From positions 43,998,752 through 44,062,751 of the forward strand of contig NC_134878.1 of assembly GCF_041734735.1 (NCBI RefSeq): a DNA stretch of 64,000 nt, in the 5' to 3' direction. The translations under genes and the position numbers were made by a program. Under the pieces are notes generated by a model, which worked only from the letters and a program-made list of their open reading frames with translations, had not been told where the DNA came from and did no database searches. The DNA is from Babylonia areolata. Lineage: Eukaryota; Mollusca; Gastropoda; Neogastropoda; Buccinidae. Shown here in pieces: positions 32,655-43,907 of the stretch (positions are counted from its first letter, which is position 1; every line of letters starts with the position of its first letter).

Positions 32655-32750
32655 AGGACTGCAACAGATGAACCCAGATGTGGCTGTGCATGGGGGACTT
32701 GAATGAGCCGTGTGGGAGTAATGCCACTGAAATGGTGCAGATGATGGGTT
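32655..32750 (+). repeat. Dispersed repeat R-A, copy 1
   Basis: GGACTGCAACAGATGAACCC, then GATGTGGC...GTG, GGGGGACT, GGGAGTAATGCCACYRAAA and GTGCAGAT occur in the same order at 46940-47033. The two copies are the same strand and about 75% alike by eye. Identity of the family is unknown. Confidence 0.7.
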
Positions 32751-32769
32751 AGGAAAAAAAAAAGAGAAA

Positions 32770-32850
32770 AAAGAGAAAAGATACACACACACACACAAAC
32801 ACACACTAACACACACAGAGGGAGACACACACACACACACACACGTTGCC
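32770..32850. repeat. (CA)n-rich tract
   Basis: Two CA runs (32785-32810 and 32824-32845) separated by short mixed sequence. Confidence 0.8.
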
Positions 32851-33117
32851 AGTCTGAAAAACAATGCATAAACATGTTTCAGTTAAATTTTACGGACTTA
32901 CTGTTACATTATCGTTTTGTGTAAAAATAATGTTAACTGATAATAATTAACTGTTGTACAAGGAAAGTTTTAAACATTACCAAAAAAACTACATTTAGTT
33001 AGCAGATGATGTATCTCTCTGAGGCTGGATGTGTTTTTCCAGTACATTAGTGGGGCCTTTGTATGTTTTTCAGTTAATCTGGGTTATTTCAGTTACCTCC
33101 TTAAGAACTTAACGCTT

Positions 33118-33242
33118 TCACTGACAATGATCAGTTCATTTCAGTTACTCAAGGAGGTGTCACTGCATTCAGACGAATCCATATATGCTACACCACATCT
33201 GCTAAGCAGATGCCTGACCAACAGCATAACCCATCCTCCCCC
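33118..33242 (+). mobile_element. Dispersed SINE-like repeat
   Basis: CAGTTACTCAAGGAGGTGTC, then ACTGCATTCAGACGAATCCA, TATGCTACACCACATCTGCT and AAGCAGATGCCTGACCAACA, ending near CATAACCCA. From memory this block is very frequent in gastropod genomes and transcripts, usually preceded by repeated TTCAGTT as here. Only one clear copy lies in this window. It lacks a recognisable tRNA head. Confidence 0.55.
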
Positions 33243-33314
33243 ATAATACGGACCTGCATGCACACACACACAAATCATAGGCCCCACAACACACTCCCAT
33301 GTGATATCTGCTTG

Positions 33315-33470
33315 ACCTTCCTTCACTGTAGGCCAGAGACAAGTTAGAACAGGTTAAGGCCTACTTCAGAGCATTAGAAAATCTTCAAAACCCACTGCAT
33401 GATGCAGTTAAGGACCCAAAAGGCAGCCGTCTAGAATGCAAAAGATCATGAATGACAATGATCAACTGTG
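33315..33470 (+). pseudogene. Exon-like repeat R-B, copy 1
   Basis: A pyrimidine-rich acceptor (CCTTCCTTCACTGTAG) precedes an open frame: ARDKLEQVKAYFRALENLQN, then PLHDAVKDPKGSRLE, degrading before 33450. A second copy at 43908-44055 has an equally good acceptor and a homologous but stop-containing reading (ARYKLEHAM..., AIENSENQLYNAVKKSEGS). Both look like copies of one conserved exon whose parent gene is not in the window. I do not recognise the protein. Confidence 0.5.
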
Positions 33471-34100
33471 AGCAAGCAGCAGTGTCAGCATGCAAGTTAA
33501 CTCTAAGGTTAATTTTAGTTTAGAATAGTCGATATTATGGAGAATTGTATTGTTAGACTAGAATAATATCACTAATCATCAGAAATACAACAACAAAAAA
33601 TATATATATAGACATGATCCATCATAATCACATTATTTTGGGGTTTAATTTATAGAAACAGTCCAAGGTACAGTCATAATTAATATGATTACAGTTGGTG
33701 GTAGTACATTTATGAATAATAGGTTGTTTACATTTTTATAATCATTATGTCATTGTTTTGTTAATGAAAACGATCCATGGCTGTCAATAAAGTGTCATAA
33801 GTATGATTCCAGTTGATTGTCTTCGGCGTTCAGATATGTGGAAAGTTTATTGGGTATTGTGGAGTGTGGTGAGAGTGGTGTTGTGTACAGAAAGTTTGTG
33901 TTTGTGTTTGAACGTGCTTTGGTTGCTGGATGTTTGTGTGGGTTATGGATGTTGTTTTTCATTTTGTGTTTAAATATGTATGTTTTACTCATCAGGATTT
34001 ACACTTGCAGTGCAATTTAACATGTTTTGCACAAGGGTGCGGTGTGGATTGGATTATTATTGTTGTTATTACCTTTAAATTCTTTTCAGTGTTAATGTTA
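33471..34100. other. Intergenic AT-rich stretch
   Basis: No supported exon or element; a short (TA)n run lies at 33599-33610. Confidence 0.45.
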
Positions 34101-34103
34101 TTA

Positions 34104-34240
34104 CAGTCAAAACCGCTTGTAATGAAGTCAGATTAACGAATGCAGGATATGAATTATAATGAAGCAAAAGGGTTATACGTCAGATGTAATGAAGTCGGAT
34201 GTAACGAAATGGTTTTGAGGTCCCAAGTGGGCGATCACAC
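34104..34240 (+). mobile_element. Possible pogo/Tigger-like DNA transposon end
   Basis: TACAGTCAAAACCGCTTGTA followed by repeated AATGAAGTC and TAACGAA words resembles the terminal region of pogo-like elements (TA target, CAGT start). A matching inverted end was not found, so it would be a truncated copy. Confidence 0.3.
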
Positions 34241-35324
34241 TGGTTTTAGTACTTAAAACAAAGCCGCCACCAATAGCGAATCAAAATTCAGCTCTATGAA
34301 GAGGTCAAGCTGGATATAGTGGTTACTTTTGTGTGCCAGAACCATTTCTCAGAAATGGTTGGTTGGTTCGCTGTGATGTATATTGCTTCATACGATTGCT
34401 GGCTATTCTAGGGAAATGGAGGAGTGTCCGCATAGGCACATAAGATGTAGAGCTTTCTAAGTGTTGCTCTAAATAGAAATCACACATATATACAACTTTA
34501 CAAGTGTTTGACTTGTTGCATAACCCAAAGCTTGTTTCATTTTCTTACACAGTTTCACATACACTTAGATTGAAGTTCACATTTTTTGGTGTTGTTTTTT
34601 TTGTGCTGTATGTTTGTTGTATGATAAATGTTACCTCAAATTCATAAGCATTAAAATGATAATCTAATGTCCTGTACAGTAGTGCCTGTGATTGCATGGG
34701 GTCAAAGGTTCAATGACTATAGACAGAGGACAGATGTTAGATGGATGAGGGTGGGGTAAAGGGGAAGGAGGGTGTCAGGCTTTGATTTCATTGGCCATTT
34801 AATCATGGAATATGCATGTTGCAATGTTATGTCACTAAAGCAAAAATTTGAAATTATTCAAGAAGTTGAAACTAATGAAAGAGAAGTTGCTGGAAAAAAC
34901 TCAGAAATTATAATTTAAGCTGTGACAAGCACAAAATGCTCTCCAGTGTGACAAACTTATTATTTCCATACCAGTACGTACACCAGTGACCTAACTGTGT
35001 AAAACAGTAAACAAACAGTACAGAAATCCCCTCCTTTCCCCTTCGTGCCTTCAATTTGTGGCGCTATGTGATTTCTTCTGAAAATCTTTTCTTCTTGAGT
35101 CTTGAGAATACTACAGTGAATTTTGTTTGCCTGTTTTAGTTATTATCAGTTTCAATGCCTTAAAAATTACAATATAGGCTTATGTGATCTTTTTACATTG
35201 ACTTACACTGTTACAGCCATATTTTGGGAAAAAAAAAAAATTAATTTTTAAAATTTTTGTACTCAAGTATGTAACAGCCAAGGAAATGAGCTTGATTACT
35301 GCCTTTGTATGCGGTCGGTCACAT

Positions 35325-35364
<40 letters not shown>

Positions 35365-36790
35365 ACACAAAGCAACCTGATAGAAATTTGTTATAACTGG
35401 ATAAAACAAAGCAATTTTGATTGTCCCGGTAGATTTGTTAAAAGCAGCTTCGACTATTCTAATTTATTATGTAACTATAGGAGTAGTGGTAAAAATTTTG
35501 ATGATGTAAATTGATTATTATGAATATATGATAGGCAGGCCAGAAGAAATGTCTCACTCGGCTGTGCATATGGGAAATAACCTGATTGAAGTTGTGAATT
35601 TCCAGTAGTTTACATGGTGGTGAATACTGGATTCTGTTGTACAGTAAATTGATTCTGTTAATGTGCCATACAGTTGTGGGGCAAACCCAGGATAATTTGT
35701 TTTGTGAAGTTTGGGACATACACGTAGTGTAATCTTTTTTGGTTATTTAAAAAAAGAATATAACTATGATATTATTGTAAGATATAATGTAGCTGTAAGC
35801 TTTCAAGTAGATTTTCAGAGTGAGATTATTACTATATCAGTATATGTATGACTGTCATCATTTTTGTGATAAAATTTGAGGGAATTGTCACTTGACATTA
35901 ACTAGCATATTGAATTAATAGTCGTTATTTATTTTAAAATATCACTGTTCATGGTGAATTATCATGTGATTGGACATGCAGACTTTTATCAGCAATTAAT
36001 GTAATATTATAAACTTAAGTATTCCTTAACCATTGGCATACAGTGGATATGTAAAGTCCACGTGATATGGACACATGCACACATGTACATGTATTTTTTT
36101 ATGCTTGGTGAATCCTGGAATCGAGACAATATTCTTATCAGCTGTGTTGTATTGGTTTCAGGGGCGATATGTTAAAACGATGTGCACCAGTTTTATTTTG
36201 CTTTAGAAATGGGAATAATTTAATCATAAACTACTTTTTTTTTCTTTTGTGAGAGACATTGTTGACCAGACCCGTGCTATGAAATAACTCTAGTTCATAC
36301 ATACATACCGCATACAACAAAAACTCATCCTGATTTCATATGTAAAACATACATCTTTAATGATGTTAATGTAAATAATATTTGATGTTAATGTAAATAA
36401 TATTTTTAGAATGTCAGATTACAGATTACACATAACTCAGTGGTTAAAATTTGTATGGAGCACTGTAATTGTAATACCTTGAGGAAAAAATTGTCAGCTA
36501 AGTCTGCTAACTGAACTGCACTACCAGTTGAAACTAAACTTGCATGGAATACTAATATACATGTTCAAAAATCTTCTTGATATGAACACCAAAATTAAAA
36601 GAAAAATGTATGGACTTCGACAAGTGAATTACATTTAGCAGTCAATGAATGAATAAAAATATAGCATATGGGTATCCCACAAGGATAAAGACAGATATTG
36701 AAGGGGTAATTTAAAAAAATAATAATAAAAAGGCCCGAGGCCAAGCCAGACAATCTGCCGTTCCTTACACTACTATTTGGTGTCACATAC
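34241..36790. other. Intergenic AT-rich stretch
   Basis: Contains a GT/AG compound microsatellite at 35324-35362 and a 22-bp tandem duplication (GATGTTAATGTAAATAATAT) at 36361-36405. The minus-strand open stretch 35459-35719 has no coding context. Nothing is supported as a gene. Confidence 0.45.
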
Positions 36791-36799
36791 TGTACCATG

Positions 36800-36891
36800 T
36801 CAAACTGATGCAAACTAGGCCTATAGACCTTGAAACCGGAAGTCCATGAAGAGTTCAGCCCCTTCACCCTGGGACTTCTGGATAAGGCAAC
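36800..36891 (+). promoter_or_regulatory. Candidate promoter and 5' UTR
   Basis: CCGGAAGT (about 36836-36843) is an ETS-type motif, and the start site context CAACATGGCGACT resembles the YY1-type ATGGCG start seen at TATA-less housekeeping promoters. Local GC content rises here. Confidence 0.4.
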
Positions 36892-37020
36892 ATGGCGACT
36901 CCATCGGCTGAAACTGAAAGTGCTCTTGAATCCATGAAAGTTAAAGAACCGAAAGAGTATTTTAAAAAAAAGAAAGCAAAAAAAAAAGAACGGACAATTG
37001 ATAAGTGGTGGGAAACTTGA
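36892..37020 (+). CDS. 42-codon ORF at a promoter-like start, unidentified
   Basis: ATG at 36892 in good context begins MATPSAETESALESMKVKEP, continues with a Lys-rich stretch (FKKKKAKKKER) and ends TIDKWWET before TGA at 37018-37020. The sequence is highly charged and probably nuclear or nucleic-acid-binding if expressed. It may be a small complete protein or the first exon of a larger one whose donor I cannot choose (a weak GTGGTG lies at the Lys-Trp boundary). The A-runs inside could hide an indel. Family not recognised. Confidence 0.4.
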   Translation: MATPSAETESALESMKVKEPKEYFKKKKAKKKERTIDKWWET

Positions 37021-38687
37021 ACTTGTTTGTCGTGCAAAGGTTTTCAATTGTCGCGGAACCAGAAACAAGAAGGCGAAGTCAAGTCAGTTTCTGCTGTCAC
37101 AGAGACATTTCTGCTGTCAGTCTTAGTGACGTCAACCTTCCGCAGATTTTTAATAACTGAACTGAAGAAAATAGTATTGCTCCTGTGTGTGACCTATTCA
37201 TTCAGAAACTATATACATTCTAGCATTTAATATTGTTGCTACATAGTATGAGTGAGTATGTCAGTGTGTGTGTGCGTGCGTATGTGTGTGTGCGCACGTG
37301 CCTTCTAAAAACAGATTTCAGACTTGAGAAAATGGCCACTGTTGTTCCAATGAATTGAATTACTTTTCTTTTTTTTTAATTGGAGTAGCTTGAATACATA
37401 TTGTGGGGATGAGAGTGTTGGAGTTGAGCATGGAAATCTGTGGGGAAATGAGTGGTGCAGTTTAGCATGTAAATTGTGGGGAGAAGAGTGGTGGAGCAGT
37501 GCATGGAATTTGGTTAAAGAAAATAATCATCAAGACTGATTCATGTGTGTTTGTTTCATCACATTTGCATTGATGATTAACTGCAAGTAAAGAATTATTT
37601 CATTTTGTGTTGTAGCATGCATGCATGTGTGCATACTGTACTCACTCATACATCATTACAAGTGACATGCATTGATAAGTCTGGTACAATCAGCTGGCCT
37701 GTTTACCCAAAATGGGTATGTCTGCACTTTCACCGGGTTAAAATGTGTATTTCTTTTATGGAAACCTGTAAGTTCATTGTATCTAACAACTAGCCAAAGG
37801 ATTAACGCATGCATACCAGTTTTCTCTTTGATGTCATTTTTTAGAAACTGGTAGTGCTGTAAATTCTTAGTGGAAATATTTGCATTTATTTTCATTTGCG
37901 TGCCCCACCTCCCATTTTTTGTTTCCAGTATTTTTAAATATATATATATATATATATATATATAGACTTGTTTATTGCTTGTCAAATCTGTACAATCTGT
38001 GTGTGTGTGTGATATACATCTGTATTGAAGTGCAATGTCTACATTCACAAAGTTTTGATTTTTTTTCCATGATCAGAAAAAAAAACCCTGAAGTGAATCT
38101 TCACTGGTTTGAACCACACTACACCCCATCCCCCTCTCCCACCTTTCTCCCTCAAAGAGAAGAAGAAAAAAAAGAAGAAAAACCACAGCTACAGTTTCTG
38201 AAGTCTTATTTAAATGCACCATAATATGATCAATATCATTAGCAAGCAGTGGGTATAAGCTTTGGCTGTTGAAATCAAATTATTTCTTGAAAACAAGTGA
38301 TGTATATATTGCATATGAATCAACATTATATCAGATAAATATAAACAGTATATAAACAGCTGCAATATTTGTTTACATCAGTATGAAAAAAAAAAAAAAT
38401 ATCAGGAGCATTCAAACTCCACAATTCCCAAGAAGAAAGCTTTAAAGAAAGTCTTCATACACAGTGATAATCTGACTGTTACACAATTTGTCAATACCAG
38501 TTAATGATCCTCCTGAATCAAGCCGCTCTCAACTAACACACACACACACACACTCTACAGATTGACACCCACTATTGTAACCCCCCTTTAGTCTAAATTT
38601 TATGACAAAACAGTCCCTAATAAGTAATCTTTCACTGTGTCATCAGTGTCAGATTGGTGTAAAGGGGTAAGCAAAGCTGTCAGATCA
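37021..38687. other. Non-coding stretch
   Basis: Holds (GT)n near 37263-37300 and (TA)n at 37938-37966. It probably includes the 3' UTR of the minus-strand exon ending at 38688. No other exon is supported. Confidence 0.45.
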
Positions 38688-38813
38688 TTACATACTTTGA
38701 CTTCCAAATTTGTTAAATTTTGTAAAATTACTCAGTTTACTGTCAGCAGCATTGGTTTCCACTGCTGATGCAGTGGCAGCAGTGATATCTTCTTGAACTT
38801 GCACATCTGACAG
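38688..38813 (-). CDS. Terminal coding exon of an unidentified gene
   Basis: On the minus strand the acceptor TTTTTGGTCACAG ends at 38814. The exon reads 41 codons in phase 0 to TAA (38690-38688): LSDVQVQEDITAATASAVET, then NAADSKLSNFTKFNKFGSQ and SM. The composition is coding-like and the flanks are not. I do not recognise the protein. A candidate upstream exon lies at 39627. Confidence 0.65.
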   Translation of the reverse strand: MSDVQVQEDITAATASAVETNAADSKLSNFTKFNKFGSQSM

Positions 38814-39626
38814 CTGTGACCAAAAAAAAAGAAAAAAAAGAAAAGAATATATCATTATATCTTGAATGTTATTACATTTATTTTAGTTACACATTTTCAG
38901 TCAAACTCCATACAACACCCGAAATGTGTCAGATCTATTCACTGCATTATGCATGTGCAGGATCTCAAGCCAGTGAGTTATTTAAATTTGCAACAATAAC
39001 TATGCCTTATCAATCAATCTATGTTTGTAATTGTATGTGTGTGTGTGTTCTATCTATCTATCTTTCTGTCTACCTATCTATCTGTGTGTGTGTGTGTGTG
39101 TGTAAACATTCACATTGCCTGTGGAAATAGCAAGGATCTCACTGTTTCAGTATCATTGTTACAGCACTTTCTGAAAATGTGCATGCATTTCCACTTGAAA
39201 GAAGTATGACAAATGTCGTATAGTGCAAATGCTTTGTAGTGTTTGTTTCAGGTGTACACTAGTCAGTTTTGTACTATGTGTCGGAGATGCATGTGTATTT
39301 GCTGAATAAATATCAAAGCTAAGAGTGTGACCAAAAAACAAATAAACAAACAAAACACACAAAAATCCAGTTGAATGATACAACATTGGTGACTGGAAGT
39401 TGAAAAAGACCGGCCAGCTGGTGTACTGTAATTCTCCGTTTTAAAGGTTAAATTGTGCTTTTGGATTCAAACATTAGGCAGACTATAAGTGTGTGAGAAA
39501 TGAAGACAGTATAATCATCCCTCTTTGAGAAATCAGACCCAAAACATTCTTAGGCTTGGCTGTTGAATAGAATCAAATATATTTTGAAACATAGAAAATT
39601 AATTTTCGATTCAAAATGTCACATAC

Positions 39627-39727
39627 CGTGCTTGTTTTGAAGACCTTGTTCGTAAAAAGTGAAGGAATATCATTGCCACTGAAGGTGCAGTCCTTTTCAG
39701 TTCACGAAGTGATTCTGAGCTCACCAT
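39627..39727 (-). CDS. Candidate upstream exon of the 38688-38813 gene
   Basis: A donor AAGCACG|GTATGTG lies at 39627/39626. Two frames compete. One starts at ATG 39727-39725 and reads MVSSESLRELKRTAPSVAMI onward for 33 codons but ends with two leftover bases, out of phase with the next exon. The other reads DCTFSGNDIPSLFTNKVFKT and ST in phase 0 and joins LSDVQVQED perfectly, but hits a stop just upstream. The stretch 39724-39693 begins GTGAGC and ends AAAAG and is 32 bases long. Leaving it out would link the second frame to an upstream one, but that is too short for a normal intron. The exon is probably real; its start is unresolved. Confidence 0.4.
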
Positions 39728-40159
39728 GCTCTTTGCAATGGGTTCGTGGCTGGTATTCGTTGCGATGTCACCTTTTTTCCTTTGAAGTTCGAACAGCACA
39801 CACAGTACTTATTTTCTCACGTTTTCCCTAGACTCATTGTGAAGCATTTACACAAGTACAATCGATGAACTCGCAACTTTCACTTTCAGAGACATCCCAC
39901 GCATTCTCTTTCTGGCTTAATCAAGGGCAAATTACTCTTTTTTTTCTAACGAACAAGGTCTATCAGTTTGCACTGCTTGGCCAAATTTCGCGCGAGGCTA
40001 ACAGTGAAAAGACTACCCGTCTTGCCCGGTCCGATCTATGTATCACTAAACATGGAGTATAATACAAACTCCTCTTAGTCATGTATTCCAAAACTCAGTC
40101 ACACACACATTACCTGAATAGTACTTTGTATTCATGAAAGAGTGGTAACACAACACGCG

Positions 40160-40194
<35 letters not shown>

Positions 40195-40620
40195 GACTGA
40201 ACCACGAAAACCGCAGGACAATTTTCGAAGGTTTAGGGATCCTGTCACAAACACATTCTTTTACTGCGAGTTGCATGACTTGATCACTTTTTATTTCTTT
40301 CTTTCTTTTTCTTACACTTGTGCGACTTAGTAGTCCTTCTGAAACTGGCTGATCGACTTCGGCTGATATTCAGAAACGGCGTTTTAGAACACCGAACCAC
40401 GATATATTTTGAAAGTGAAGTCGTTTTTAGCGTGCCGGAAACAACCAACTGTTTCCTGTAAAGGGACACCGACACCGTGAACCACGAACGATTACCGCGA
40501 ACACATGATACTGACTCGAAACTGTGAAACAAGAGCGCTGATGGTTAACCGAGCTTCTTCACATTTCGATCGACGACGATTTTATTGTGCGTCCCGTGTA
40601 CTCTCCAGCAGAAACTGTAA
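39728..40620. promoter_or_regulatory. CpG-bearing region, probable promoter zone
   Basis: CpG density is higher than in neighbouring DNA (for example TTTCGCGCGAGG near 39988, and CGATCGACGACG near 40567). It lies upstream of the minus-strand exons at 38.7-39.7 kb, so it probably contains their promoter. A (CG)n-(CA)n tract is at 40156-40193. Specific start sites cannot be given. Confidence 0.35.
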
Positions 40621-40839
40621 CTGAAGTTGAATTATCACCATGCACTAAGCAGATTGCACATGTTCACACGCATTCACACAATTTTCTTTTTCCTTGTTAT
40701 TTGGGTTACACATTTATGTTTGAATTTCTATCAATGACATGACAAAACAGTAAACATGCTGACAGCATTTGATCACGATGAACAGCCAGTTATTTTGTTA
40801 TTGTCTTTGCTGTAACAGATGTCACATGCCTTGTCTTAC

Positions 40840-42345
40840 GTTTTTCTTACAGAATTTCAAAAAGACAAAGTTCCAAGATATAACTATAAAGATGCAAACT
40901 GGGAGAAATTCGAAAGTATGCTTGCTAGCTATAACACAGAGTTCATAAACACCGCGGATATTGATACATTATATTCCTTTTTTACTGACACCATTTTACA
41001 AGCTGCCGACATATCAATTCCAAAATACAATTCACTTAAATCAAGCAAGCATTCAGGAAATATTTGGTGGACACCAGCCTGTGAAGCAGCAGTAGATAAT
41101 AAAAAATCTAAATTTATAACTTATCTGAACAACAAATCACCAGAGAATCTTATTGAAAAGAAAAGGGCAAACCATCATAGCAACATGGTCATTGCACAGG
41201 CAAAAAGACAATATTGGTCTTCCTTCTGTAATAGGGAGATTTCTGATCATAAAGATACTAAAAAGGTATGGGAAAAAATTTCTCCAAAAAAATTTCTCAT
41301 TTACAGATCTACACGGATGGCTCACTATTAGACAATGGCCAAGCAGGTTCAGCTTTCGTTATACCAAAACTGAAAACGGAAAGATCATACTATACTGGTA
41401 AAAATCGTTCAATATTCACTGCTGAACTTATTGCTGTTCTTATGGCTCTAAATCATATTGATCTCCCAATTTGCCTTCTACAAGTCTTATTTTGCGTTGA
41501 TTCCAAATCTGTATTATGTGCTTTAAACTCATCAAATTGTAAGTACAAATCCAAAATCATAATAGAAATCAGCCACATTTTACATCTTTTAAGCTTGAAA
41601 GGAACACATATTATGTTTTGCTGGGTTCCTTCACATCTTGGTATTCTCTACAATGAATGGGCTGACAGGACTGCAAGAAAAGGAGCAAAAAACTAACAGA
41701 GAACCATAGAACTTTATGTGCCTCTGTCTGTACAAGAGGGTTATCGAATACTAGAAAAAACATCGTGGAACAAAGTCAGAGAATTATACCAGGAAAACAG
41801 CAAAACTTTAAACCGTAGTGTAATTAATGTTCAACAACCGGGAACTATCAATCAGTCAAATACATACAGTAATTCAATAAGATTAAGGCAGATCCATACA
41901 TTATCAAACAGGATAAAACTGAACGCTTTTATAACTAAGTTCAGCAAAGATGTTTGGTGCATATGTGGAGAACATATATCTAGCAACCATATAATATTCG
42001 AATGTCAGAATCTAAAATGTTTTTTTTTTACCAGACTTCACCAAAAGTTCTTTTGAATGTGTTATTAACAATTCCAATATGTTATTTGCTGTTGCAGAAG
42101 GTTTGCTGCGTAGTCCAGTAGGACATTTGTTATAGTTGTTTGATGTTGGCGTTTATAATGTTTCCATTTTCCCTAGCGTTGTCTTTCCCTATTCACCCTC
42201 CACACATACACACACTTTTACCCCCACCCCCTCCCACGACCCCTACCCCCACGGTTGTTTTTTTTTTTTTTTGTTGTTGTTGTTTTTTTTCGTCTAATAT
42301 CACTTCAAGTGGAAAGACGTTAAACTGAAGATGAACGTTTTTCTT
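40840..42345 (+). mobile_element. I-clade-like LINE with RT deleted and RNase H retained
   Basis: The + strand reads the endonuclease-RT linker (VPRYNYKDANWEKFESMLAS, WWTPACEAAVDNKKSKF, AKRQYWSSFCNRE, KKVWEKIS). It then jumps directly to an RNase H domain: YTDGSLLDNGQAGSAF, AELIAVLMAL, CVDSKSVLCAL, CWVPSHLGI, NEWADRTARKGA. The expected D, E, D and His/Asp active-site positions are all present. After a stop comes a C-terminal part with a Cys/His motif (CICGEHISSNHIIFEC). The 3' UTR includes pyrimidine- and C-rich sequence and ends near AGTGGAAAGACGTTAAACTG (about 42310-42330), a common tail in molluscan LINEs from memory. The whole RT, about 1.5 kb or more, is missing at about 41275, with a frame change there. 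Confidence 0.8.
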
Positions 42346-42787
42346 CAGGTAGCAGAAACAAATGATTGAACTACATTTAGAGTGGTATGAGACCATGACA
42401 CAAAAATAAGTACGCCAACTGCACTAGAATCCAGATTTGCAAAAATTGTAATTAAGCTATGGAAAAGTGGGGGTCAAGAAATCAGACCAAGTTTCCTTTG
42501 TATTGTATTATCATAGATGAGGCATAAAACTAAGTTTCCTTTGTAATATAGATGATGCATAAAACTAATTAAGGAGCAAAAGATTACACTAAGAAAAATT
42601 CACAATTAAGAAAAAAAAAAATTGAAACCATTAATTATAACATACATAATAATGGTTGTTAAGCATAACAATGGTTGTAACATTAACACCAAACAGTCAG
42701 TATCATTGCTACAAGCAAGATTATTTTAAACTTCATGAATACATTTTTTATTTCATAAATTAAGTGAAATTTTGTTTGATTCTGCAG

Positions 42788-42847
42788 TTGGTTAGTCGAC
42801 ACCAGTCATGGCAACTTGAACTTCACAAACCAGATAGCAAATGTTGA
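42788..42847 (+). CDS. Possible terminal exon, unidentified
   Basis: An acceptor TTTGATTCTGCAG ends at 42787 and is followed by 19 codons in phase 0, LVSRHQSWQLELHKPDSKC, and TGA (42845-42847). The short peptide is coding-like compared with the AT-rich flanks, and the sequence after it could be 3' UTR. No partner exon is seen. Confidence 0.3.
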   Translation: MVSRHQSWQLELHKPDSKC

Positions 42848-43900
42848 TTTCTAAAATAATGTGCATCTAATTAGAAAATAATAAGACTGGTGTTGAAATG
42901 ACTAGTCTGAAATTTTTTCCGTAACTTTATTCTCATTTACTATTACAGTAAATTATTATTATTATTTTTTTTCAAAATCAGGTGAATATTTCTGTACAGC
43001 TCCTGTTCTTGATTTATACACAATTCACAGTGGTGTCGGCTTTATGACCAAATTATCAGATGTATCTTTTTTTTATATATATACATTTTTTAATGATGTA
43101 CTTTTGATGAGAAAATAATGTGCATGATGTCTAGTGTTAAAACTGCTAATTTTAGTACTTCTTTATTTTTAAGCTTAGTTAACAGTCTTTTAACTTAATA
43201 ATAAAGAAAGATTCTCTGCACAGCTCTTTGTTGTAATTTGACAGTGACTTTGCTTACAAACACAAGTCTTTTGAGATAGATCCTAATTTAATTCATTTAA
43301 TGGCATACCATAAAACATTTTTCATTCATCATACATCTTGTTAGAATGAGAGTGGTTTTCAGTCATAGCAAAATGTTGAGATGACTGATTCTGTGATTGC
43401 CAGATCTTATTTCCAGTCATATATTTCTGTCAGTGTTGAGTGAGTCGAAGTCATTTACATGTTTGTGTTTATCCATATAGACTTTCAGACAACTTATATT
43501 TGACTTCTTAGGTTAGAACCACAGTGTGAATTAAAAAAAAAAAAGAAAAAAAAAAGGGTACATTTTTATTTTTTTAATTTGTTTTATATATACAATAACT
43601 GTACGCTTTTTATAATGCATGCAATTTTACTTTGACTTTGAACACGGCACTTTTAATTGTTAATAGTTTATTCATAAACTTTGTCATTTCCATTCAAGTC
43701 ACAAAAACAAAGTGATGCAGTGCATCCATGAAACTGTTGCTTTAACTCACATTCTCTCTTAAATTTTTTTAGAATATTTTTTACTCGAGCAAAAGATCAA
43801 GAGCAATTTTATTGTGCATAATGTTTCAAAGCAAAGCAATAAGACATCCTGAGAACAATGAAAGACACTGCAAATGAGACCATGTGATTCCTGTTTCTTT
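42848..43900. other. AT-rich non-coding stretch
   Basis: No exon or element supported; a poly(A)-rich run lies at 43532-43557. Confidence 0.45.
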
Positions 43901-43907
43901 CAAGCAG

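Noticed and set aside
36595-37068. 157-codon minus-strand open frame
   Set aside because: Phe-rich antisense of the A-rich plus-strand ORF and its 5' UTR; no splice or start support.
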